Assembly: GCA_024663395.1 (NCBI GenBank)
Contig: JANFAH010000029.1
Span: forward strand, 186,001-250,000
DNA: 64,000 nt
Direction: 5' to 3'
Source of the DNA: Pisolithus tinctorius
Taxonomy: Eukaryota > Basidiomycota > Agaricomycetes > Boletales > Pisolithaceae
The first letter of the stretch is position 1; each line of letters starts with the position of its first letter. Shown here in pieces: positions 54,501-64,000 of this stretch. The position numbers and the translations under genes are program-made. The notes beneath the pieces were generated by a model. It saw only the letters and a list, made by a program, of their open reading frames with translations. It ran no database searches and was not told where the DNA came from.

Positions 54501-57500
54501 TCTGGCGGTCGCTAACCTGAAAGGTCAACATCGCAACCTCACGTTGTCGGTATGCCCGCGCTATCCGGAGTTGTCTCGGGAGGTTCGCGCGTTCGAAGCA
54601 GCGAACGGCTTCTTGGAATTGACCGGCATTAAATAGTTTATGGCCGGACGCGGCCCACTGTTCCGGGGTCGACTTGTCGGCGTATTGGCAAATGTTGGTT
54701 CCCGGTGGTGCCACGTCAATAAGACCCTCCTTTGACCAAAGTTCCTGCATTGTTTTAGTAGAGGTAAGGAGAAAAGATCTAGACCATGCACGTACTCTCA
54801 TCGGTTCACTGTTTCGTGAATAGTCCAAGAGATATAGCCTCTTGCGGGCCCGCGTGATACCCACGTAGAGATTTTTCAACTGCCTTGTCTGTTAGCACTG
54901 ATACCGATTGCGTACTGAGGAGAACATGCATACTTCGGTACATAACACGGAATGCGGACTTCTACTCGTGTTGCATGATAGAGTGTTTTCTTGGTCACCG
55001 TATGCCATCAAGACAATGCGCCATTGGGAAAACGTAGCAGCAGAGCCTTCAAAGAAGTTATAGAGAAACACCTAGAACCAAATCAGGTTTTCGGCCAGGC
55101 AGAAAGTTGTGGGGATGCTGACATCATCAAATTCCAGCCCCTTGCTCTCTTGGAGAGTCCTACACACTGTTAGTCGGCAGACATTCAAATAATTCGATAC
55201 CAATCGCACAGGATCACGGCTACATCTCCAAATCGTTCTCTGATTTGCTCACGTACGGTGTTATCCCTTACGAGGATGCCTAGGTGTCTGATATCAGCGA
55301 CAAGGCAAACCGCTACATAAGAAGAATCCGACATTGTTCTGCACCGAGCTCTCGGTTACCCCTGCAACACGTTGAAATCTCAGCGCTGACGAAGAGTGCC
55401 TTATGTAGCACACGTACCTAAGGCCAGAAAAGAATGGCTCGTACGGAAAGGTTTCGTCCTGCCATCCCGCGAAGAAGACAGGTTTGGGCCCGCCGAGCAT
55501 GGCGCGTTCAGGTTGCAGTGTGTCGATCGAGTCCGGCCAAAAGCCAGTTATGAGTTTCACAATTAACTGCGCACAGTTAACAATGCCACCATGGGAGCGA
55601 TAATTGATGGCAAGTTCAAACACTTCGGGTGCTGCACAGGACTTTTGGTTTGCCATACTTCCTGCTGCCTGAGGAAATGGAGTATACCTCTATCTAACCC
55701 GCTAATGAAAAATACACGAACATACCTCAGCACGATGAATGAACGCTTTCAGGTCTGCGAATCGGAAAGTAGACCCAGCGGATATGGTCTGAGCCGTGTC
55801 ACCCGCCCAGAACAACCCATTTGGATTCTTGCAGAGGATTCTCAATACTATCGGGAGCATTAATATTGCAACACAGCGAAAGGAGTGGTAGACATACGGA
55901 TAGTGTCGATGATTAGGTTATCCTGTACTTCGTCCACATATCTGCTCCTGTCAGACCAGGAACAGGGATAACAAAACAACACATACAAATAGTCCACCTG
56001 TTGTCCTTTCAAAGATAACCCTTTCAAAATTGCATAAGTCCTTATTACCAGTGTGAGAAATGACTCGCAACGAAGAACCCGATCACACCAACCTGTCCGC
56101 GACATCGTAACCGTACAGTCCACACTTCAGATTGGAGAATGATTCAAAGGTACTGTAAAGCGAGTGCCTGTCTTCTGCAAACACGGGATAAGCACGAGTA
56201 GAGAGGTTCACATAAGTTTGTCGATCCAGGATTCCATTGGGGCTATTGAAGGCTGTCTCGGACCCTTTGATAACACCTGACTCCGAGTTCAACGAAAAAG
56301 GGAGCTGGCAGTTTAACACGCATGCCTACCCATGAATTCACTGAAGACAAGCCACGGTCCTAAGGAGAGTTAGTGTGGTTTCAACTCAAGAAGAGGGTCC
56401 CACTGCACCGAAATTTCGCGCCAAAGGACTCCGGCATATGTCACATAAGCGGGGCCAGTAGTTTGTCTTGAATACTTCATACGTTATGAAAGAGGATTCA
56501 TCGTCTATCACCTTCGCAAGTATGGAATTGTTACGATCACAGCTACTCGGGTCATCGGCTTGAATGTCCGCAGCAATCATCCGTGCTAGCTACAAAAGGT
56601 ACCCGTTAGTAATCGTACCATCCAGCAGTGAAACACCTGCCTGATCAAATGTGATAAACAACGGGAAATCGTGGTCACTGAGCTCGCTATATTTGCGCGG
56701 TGTACCGGGCCGGTAGTTGACAGCATTCAGGGGGTCCATCATTCGCGGCGGGTGCTTCACAGTACTTCGAATTTGGGACCTTAAACTCTGTAGTTCATCT
56801 TGGGTACGCTCCGCCAAGGCCAAAGACTCCACCAAACTAGTGAAGAATTCTTCGACTTTGGCGGCAAGCACCGGATATCTCGTAACGAAAAGCTGTCGGG
56901 GCTTTCTGGTACTGGGGACTTGCTCCCAAGCCCGCTGGATACCCAACATCTTGAAAACCATGGCAGTCGTTTTACTGATTGAAGAGTAACGTATAAGTAT
57001 ATTTTACTTAAGTGCGTATCACATACCCGGTACCGCTCCTTCCAATGACATAGCATGATGTCAGGCAATGTACGATTTGCCATTCTTTTGTCCTTTACCA
57101 GTATTCAGCAGAGGGGGAGAGAGAAGGGGTTGTAACAAACGTTAGTTCGAATGGTAACTCAACTTCCCGCTCGGCTCTCAATCCTGTAATGCAAATTAAA
57201 CATGGATTCCAGAGGATGTAACAAAACGCACCGTTTAGATAAGCCTGATGTGATTTGGGATCAACATGTTCTCTTTAAATCGAAGAAAGCACACCTTTGA
57301 CAATTTGACATATTTGTTTGACCTGTTACGAACCATTCACATAGAATCAACCGGGAAGAAAAAGCTCCCTTACATCAGCCAACTAAGATCCTGGAATCGG
57401 ACATCTGAGTGGCAGGCACGGACAACGATGTGTTCCACAAACCTCGTTCGATCCATCTTCACGAACAAAAACCGGAGATTGTTCTGTAGTGAACTCCTCA

Positions 57501-59866
57501 GCTCTTGGGGGAAAGATAGCCGGACGGTAAACCCCGCCGTCTGATTCAGCGCGTTCCCTGAGGATACATCTAGGCAAGACGGTCGTTATCGACGTGTACG
57601 ACTATTGGTAAAGAACACGAGTTTACCTTTGCCGATACACTTTACCACGACCACTCAAGAGCTTGCTGAGCCAGGGCCAAATGTGATCCAGTTGTTTGTG
57701 GGAATAAATTCCGTATACTTTGACAGCTTCTGGCAATTGAGTACGAAAGCGGACAAAGTCGCGATGTCTTACCCTGACGCTCCGCCTGTAACACGTAGTC
57801 AGCAGACAGTCTCACATAGAGAGCAATCTCTTACCTGGCCATCATCGTCAAGTGAACAGTCAATCTGATACTAGGGGCATTGACATTAGCTGTGCCCCAG
57901 ATTTTCTCACAGGGAAAAGACATACTACCAATCTGAGATTACTTAGAACTTCGGCTTGATAAATGGGGATTCCATGAGACGGCCCATGGAGCACTTTGAA
58001 GTTGTTTCCCGAAAATTCACCTCTTGAAAGTTGGCTGCAAATGCAAAACTGTGACGTGTCTTTCTCTAGAAAATGCAGAGAAGCCTGCCTGATTTTCTTG
58101 AGCACACACGTGGCCCTTTTTGCGTCACACCGTCTCAACTGAAAAAGATCCTTCGTGGCGTCATTGGCCATTAAGATCGACCACTCGCCAAACTGATCCA
58201 CGTCAGAGGCAGCAAGACTCGCTTCAAGATGAGGAGCTTGTGTATATGCTAGCGGCGGCCCGTCCGCTGCGTCCGCTCCTTCGTCGTCATCCCCGTCTCC
58301 CCTAACACCGAAGTAAGCGTCCTTACACGGGCCCACAAACCGTGCGTCAGATAATAGACCGAGATAAAACTGCCCTAAGTGTGAATTGCGTAGGTAAGGG
58401 AATAAGTCCACCGGCGCACCTTCAATATTTGCAACAAGATAGCCATTATATCTCCCAAGGTTTGCACAGCGACATGGCAATCAGAAGGCAGCTGGATGTT
58501 CAATTTGCGAAGAATGGTAGCATCGTGAGCTGAAACCAATGTTTTCCTCTCCTTGAAGTTGGCATTCATCTTGTTTCCAGTAGTCGTCGCGCCGAACGCT
58601 ACGGACGATAGGATGGCCATTGCAGGCCAAACGTCCGTGACGTATCGTTCGTACCTACCAACGATCCGTGATTCGTCGCCATGAAATATGTCAGAAGGCA
58701 AGCTGAAGAAAAATGCTGATAATGTGGGGAGGAGAGACGGAATATAAGACTGTTGCAGTATTTGGGAATCCGCAGGGAAGGCATCAAGGATCTTTGTGCG
58801 CATAGAGGCGATGTTCGGGAAGACTATGGAGACGTCTGTCAAGTTTCACTCTCAGAGCACTATACGGAAACACTCACCAGAAAACATGTACACGAGAAGA
58901 CCCGGTTCGTGGAGGAGGTCGGACACAACATCCTCAATGTGATTGACGGCCAACGCATTATTCAAACACTTGAACGCATCATTCAGCCCGCCCTCAGTTT
59001 GGAGTTTATGCACAGAGAATGTGTCCAAGTCCAACTTTACAGCCATTTCTTGGTTGAAGAGCTCGGATACACGGTCGCTACCAGTGCGACGACTTTTCAA
59101 GGGTTTCAAGAAGCCATGTGGGGTGTTTGTGGGGTCGAGGTTGATAAGAGTTACGCCCTCGCAAACCATCGTGCATCAAGGGACCTTACCTGTTCCGCAG
59201 TACCATCTTCCAAAAGAGAGCAGCGAAGATCCATACACGAGACCAATACATTTCTACATGAGACGCCTCGCTTCTCTCCGGTGGCAGTCATGCATAATGC
59301 ATATGTAGTATTGGAGGCTAAGAGGATAGGGTGTCCGTGGGAACTGTCTGTACAAATTCACCACGTCCGAAGTAGCTACGTCATCAAAGGAAGATCTCTT
59401 CGAATGTGAGTCCAGTCATAACATCGGCGAACTATGCATATGGTCTACATACACGTTCCTCTGCTCTATCGATTGTCGATAAGCCAGTCTCAGCCACAAT
59501 CACATCGTGTCATGCACGATTGCGTGCAAATAAAACACAGCCCTTTTGAAAATCTCCATCGATATCCTGATCTTGAATAGGGCAAGGGTTGGCTGAAACG
59601 TGTCGAAGGAAGGCGTGGTGATGTAGTTCTCCGACATATAGTTACGCAGCTACAGAAAAACACCCAGAAGACCCTTTGCCCCACACTCGGTCTCGACAGA
59701 CCTTCGGGCTCCGTGCTCGCCGATACCCTCAGAACCTTTACATCCTCTATCCAGGATTGAATCCCGCTGACAAAACCAAGGCTCGTTTCGTCCCTCTATG
59801 TTCGAGTATTCGCAGTTCAATACAGGCGGATGCGAGGTAGAATTCCTTCGTCGCATACGTACCCAT
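51529..59866 (-). CDS. TRANK1-like UvrD/Rep-family helicase
   Basis: A very large spliced gene, limits approximate (start possibly the ATG at 59866). From the N-terminus: a conserved region with GLSRPSVGQRV and NYMSENYITTPSFDTF (about 59720-59610), a block with CDAKRATCVLKKIRQASLHFL (about 58130), then a Walker A motif split by an intron (I-G-R-S-G-T-G, then K-T-T-A-M; intron 57026-56975). Walker B YVDEVQDN (55946-55918), WAGDTAQTI (about 55815), ELAINYRSHGG (about 55610), SKGLEFDDV (about 55125) and YVGITRARKRLYLLD (54872-54822) are superfamily 1 helicase motifs III-VI. A TPR-like helical region (54700-54250) follows, then a Cys/His-rich segment (53290-53225) and the C-terminus YIETGF...LGVLKLSKFGT ending at 51529. 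Such proteins are probably DNA or RNA helicases; the biological role is unknown. I could not check every splice junction, so pseudogenisation is not excluded. Confidence 0.8.
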
Positions 59867-59944
59867 GAAGTGGGCTTAGCTTTTCAGGTTACCCGGATTC
59901 TTATACTCAGTCCAACTCAGGTCATGACCATTCTTATTACATAA

Positions 59945-60245
59945 TAGTAGTCTTGCTCCGAACCTTTTTATTTTTGTCGCGATAGGGGTCAATGAATCCA
60001 TAGAGAGGAGTGGTTCGCTGTGGGCGTGAACCCATAGAAAATGCGGTGACAGCAGCCATGAAGGTGGAAATGTGGAGAGGATGGACAGGATTCAGTACGT
60101 TTGTGGAGAGGCGATCGGTTGTTTGTGATGCCACCACCATGGTCGACGAGAACATCCTCTTCAAACATCTTCTCTGGACAGCATGTCTTCATACTCCGTC
60201 GCTTTCGCTGCACGTACATGGTTTACAGTCATCCACTGGTCACAC
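59945..60245 (+). repeat. Dispersed repeat, copy B
   Basis: Partner of 1930-2235. It lies between the 5' end of the helicase gene and the hydrolase gene, thus in a likely promoter region. The conserved block contains TCTTCAAACATCTTCTCTGG followed by ACAGCATGTCTT. Confidence 0.7.
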
Positions 60246-60602
60246 CATCCCATCTCACCACTCTCCACCCCCATGGCACTGGCACTCGCTGGTTTCCAGA
60301 CCTGGGAAGTCTAGCGACGGTAGTGGTTCTGCCAAATAGACCTGATCATACGATTGGATGGGACAATTTGTTTGTTTGAAAACTCGTTCAATCATGCGGA
60401 GTCCTGCCTTCGCATGATGTAATGAAGCAGCCGTTCCTCGTCGTGATCTCTGTCGAAATGCCTATTACCCGAATAAGCCTCGGCAGATCTTGTTGGGCGT
60501 CAATCAGCCCCCTTGTACAAATTGTCCCCACAATAGCCGCCGCATCAGCTATCTCTCAGACCCAAAATCTCCTACGCGACAGCTTCACAGTGGACCAAGA
60601 CG

Positions 60603-61468
60603 ATGTCTGACTTCAACTTACCCTCCGCCACTCAATGGGGATTCCCTTCCTCCACCAAACGAGCTTTATTGGTACACGGCTTGGGTTGTTCATCCCTTAC
60701 TTGGGAACGCGTTGCAGAAGCGCTTGCACGAGCGGGTTCGGACGCTATTCTGCACCTGACACCAATAATCGTTAACTCTACGCAGGTTACTTCGTGGTCG
60801 CTCCAAACTTGATCGGTCACGGTTTTAGGACGGGTACTGACTTTCGCATGGAAACGGTGGCAAGGGACCTGCAGCCCTATCTAGCCAATGCTGATTACGA
60901 TGTCATCATCGCGCATTCTTGGGGGTCGGCTGTTGTCGCTGCTCTCCTACCATCCTTACCGCGATCCAGACCCACCTCGCTCGTTCTAGTCGACCCTTCT
61001 CTCGAATTTTCACCCGAATTCGTGAAAGCGATCAAGGAGGAGTGGGCAGGCAGAGTTGCGAATATCAAGTCCGTGGAGGAGTTTATGGTGCAGTTTCCCA
61101 AGTGGACACGTTTGGATGCGATCACTCGTGTGGCTGGTCTTCAGGCGTGTGCTTCCCCAGACGTCATTCGGGAAATTTTGACGGTAAGTCCCCAAACACA
61201 TCCAAGGCAATATCATGTTCACAATTTTGATGCACGCCCGGGTTAGCAAAATGATCCGTGGGCGTTTGGACATTTATTGTCTGATTGTCCGTCGAACATC
61301 ACCATTACTGTTCTCATTGCGAACCCGGAAGTAGAGAAGCACATACCAAAGCACCCCCAGATCACATGTTCGATCATACCTGGAGTAACACATTGGGTTC
61401 AGTACGAAGCACCGGAGAGGATCGTTGATGCAGCTCTGCAGTCTGTCGGGGGAAGTCAGCGACCATAG
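60603..61468 (+). CDS. Alpha/beta-hydrolase fold protein
   Basis: Three exons (60603-60735, 60786-61183, 61247-61468) with GT-AG introns give 250 residues. The N-terminal part has LLVHGLGCSSLTW, the oxyanion-hole region after strand 3. The nucleophile elbow is AHSWGS with Ser at 60917-60919, and the catalytic His is in GVTHWVQYEAPERIV at 61391-61393. The acid residue is less clear: the usual position reads LIANPEVE. No signal peptide is seen, so it is probably cytosolic. The fold covers esterases, lipases and other hydrolases; the substrate cannot be told. Reading frame and splice phases are intact. It is divergent from the helicase gene. Confidence 0.88.
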
Positions 61469-64000
61469 ATACATTACAGTGGGATCGATGGTATGGATGG
61501 TTTCAGTTGGATTCGTCCTTCATTACAGACTGACAGCCCCACCTCTATCGCACTCAGAAACTGCCCGCAACTGCAAAAGCTTGGGGCGACAGAACATACT
61601 GAGTAACGGATCGATTGATTTTAGTAGATTCAATTCCGAGGATCGATAGGGGTAGCGGTTCCACAGCCACACGCAGTCCTAGGAATGATTTCAGTGAGGG
61701 GATTCTTTGCATTGCAGTCCGGATTCCCGTCATAGTGGATGATGTGCTGTCGCATGCAGCAGGTATGTGTGTAGTTGATTCGTAACATTGTAGGTCTGCA
61801 TGCTTGTCAGGCCAGCTCGATGGGAAATCTCCCTCAGTCCTAAGTCACCAAACACAAGGTATGGGCGTGTAGGATTCCCAAGACCCAAACTATGCACATC
61901 GTATAGATCATACTTTATGTATTTGGGCTCCGGGTGCTACCTTACAGGCAGAACAATGACAGGCAGGGGGAAGAGAGAAAACAGATGAAGAAAAACATGT
62001 AGAAATGTGGGTAGAAAGACATCCCCTGGGAGAGACTTGAGACAGATTCCGAAAACCAATGACGCACTTCCGACGTCCGAGTCCACACCTGAATCCGTCG
62101 AGGTAGTCGGTCGTCACACCTGCATAATCTCATTTGGGATGCTGGATAGCGACATCGGGGCCGTCCGGTCTTTCGCGCTCTCTCTTCGGTAAGAAGCACT
62201 GTTTCGCCTCCGTAACCCACTCCGTGACACCAGACAAACCATTAAACTGCACCAGCAAGATGAACCGACATGGCAAATACACCGAAAGTAAAAACGTCGT
62301 CGCAAAGACCGCTATAAGGACGCGCGAACGCAGCGTGCATCTCGTCATCCACACTGTTTGGAACAGCTGGATTTTTAAAAAAAAAACACAGTCGTACGAG
62401 AATGCAATTCTTGAACGTACAGATGACCGACTCGGCCGCGAGACAAGCTGAGACTGCACATCCGGCTGCACAGTATACGACAGACGACATGACAAGGATC
62501 GGAATCCCGCTGGGAATTTGTCAGAGCTGATAGGTAGTACGGAAGAGTACGTACACAAACGACAATATCGGCAGAATGGGAAGAGTGAAAAGAATAGTAA
62601 CGAATGTCTACACGCACTTAGCAATGCAGCACATCTCGTTGACGATAGCGACGTAGACTCTGAACACGAACCATCGCTATAAGTTTCACTTCGAATTCTC
62701 TAATCCGAGTGACCAAGGCAGAAATAACCCTGGATAAACTCTGTCAATGACGGTGGTCAAATTGTGGAATAATGAAAATGGACTTGCATGTCTGTATATC
62801 GTTGCACTAGCTCCGCGCATTTTTCAAAGTGAGTCGTCAGGATCGCGTTAACGTCTCTGGGTTCCCCCAATTTACGATTAGCCATGTTGTGCTGGTGGTG
62901 GTACCCTTGGTGCAACGGTGAGCATTGCCTCCGGCACTAGGCCATGATGTATGATGCATGCACAAAGCACGAGACTCGGCAGTATCTCGAAGATTTCGAG
63001 TGCTAACCGTCACGTGATTCCATGTACAGTGGGGAAATTAGGTTACATCCAAATGCTCTTGCAGCACGCCACAAGGTCAGTCATCCCGTTGAATATCCCT
63101 CACGTCATGACGACTTCTTCATTACAGATACTCACGCCATTGAAAGGAGCTGAAAAGCTCATGCGTGATGCAGCAGCTCGCACGGCCACTATCAACTTTT
63201 CGCTTGGGACGGTAAATATTCCTATCCACCTAGGACGCGTCTGGGTCCCTTCCTGATCGGACAGCGAGGAGATGATCTAGCTAGGGTTATGGCGAGTGCT
63301 GGAAGAGTAATCTCGTTCCAATCTGTGACAAATAGTGAGATGGAGATGTCCGTTGGTCACACCACTGTACTCACGTTTCGTATTCTCATTCTCATATCCA
63401 TTTTGTCTCTTGCCTACCAGGAAAGAAGGGTATAACTCCGGAGGAAGCTGTGTCCTCAGCCATATCCAAGTGCCCGGAAATGAAGGTGTGATAGAATGGA
63501 AATTTCCCTTAGGTTATCTTGCTTGTGCATCATAATCATCATTGCAGGGACATGGTCGAAACATCCCAAAGCCACGACCGAACTAGATCAAATCGCGATT
63601 GGGTGCTGTCTGAAAACGACAGAGCACACCGCTGATTCCAGTAGATGTACCGGTTCAAATTTTGATGTGCATCACCACTGCCAGACGCAGCCTATGCACC
63701 ACTTCAGTAAGAGGACCCTTTGCATCGTAGTCTAGTTTCCCTTCATGGTGGATGTTATACCGACGGTGGTATGTATGTGACATGTCTAATTAATTGATCC
63801 AAAGATTGTTCCACTTTTGACTGCATTCTCAAACCTCCAACGGCCTGAAGTCAAAAAAATCTCAGAGCTGACCTTGATAGAAGCTTTCGTATCTCACAAG
63901 TTGCTGAGCCAGAGATAGGCTGCTTTTGTTCGATACGCGAAGCCGAACTGCTACACTGACCTCGCGAGATTCCATCATTTGGATTTTCTTGTCTTCAATG
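61469..64000. other. Right flank without recognised gene
   Basis: Several open frames of 60-160 codons occur on both strands (for example 62130-62624 minus and 62951-63256 plus), but none shows a family motif or a convincing spliced structure. Two segments, about 61670-61775 and 63680-63782, resemble each other (GCAGTCC/GCAGCC, CTTTGCAT, TAGTCCGGATTCCC or TAGTCTAGTTTCCC, ATGGTGGAT, GGTATGT). This suggests an old local duplication. Confidence 0.4.

Overview
The window is nuclear DNA from a filamentous basidiomycete, most likely an agaricomycete (mushroom-forming fungus). The evidence is spliced genes with short GT-AG introns of about 40-60 bases, Ty3/gypsy elements of the usual mushroom types, a KDZ DNA transposon carrying a TET/JBP dioxygenase gene, and a TRANK1-like helicase gene. 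No bacterial or organellar genes were seen.

Layout. 1-2629 and 51311-64000 are host flanks. Everything between (2630-51310) is one nested stack of transposons, and its layers can be peeled apart through their target-site duplications (TSDs). The oldest layer, G1, is a Ty3/gypsy element of about 9.5 kb (TSD CATCA, 289-bp LTRs). It is decayed: its gag-pol and third ORF contain seven in-frame TGA codons. Inside G1 lie a solo LTR (5170-5883, TSD CTCGG) in gag, a chromovirus G2 (12452-30106, TSD GGAAT, 528-bp LTRs) in the third ORF, and a 20.8-kb KDZ transposon (30411-51164, TSD ATAAAATG) in the 3' LTR. A further gypsy element G3 (12551-22640, minus strand, 654-bp LTRs, one LTR difference) sits in the 5' LTR of G2 and is the youngest LTR element.

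How the elements work. G2 and G3 both end gag on a canonical -1 slippery heptamer directly before the stop codon, and pol continues in the -1 frame. G2 appears to self-prime reverse transcription in the Tf1/sushi manner: ten bases at the predicted RNA 5' end are complementary to the site just inside the 5' LTR. G2 and G3 each carry, between pol and the 3' LTR and in antisense, a spliced gene with a Zn2Cys6-like cysteine cluster. The KDZ element carries a third gene with the same cluster. The KDZ element also holds a transposase, a TET/JBP-type 2OG-Fe(II) dioxygenase, two unidentified spliced genes, and large inverted arrays built on the palindrome GACGGGCCCGTC.

Mutation pattern. Of 20 differences counted between LTR pairs, 19 are CpG to TpG or CpA. 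The G1 stops are all TGA, as expected from CGA codons, and several catalytic-residue losses also fit CpG transitions. This points to cytosine methylation of these repeats followed by deamination.

Flanks. On the right, a large minus-strand UvrD/Rep-type (TRANK1-like) helicase gene ends about 215 bp from the stack, followed by a short alpha/beta-hydrolase gene on the plus strand. The left flank has a charged hypothetical ORF, an LTR-like remnant, and one copy of a roughly 300-bp repeat whose partner lies beyond the helicase gene.
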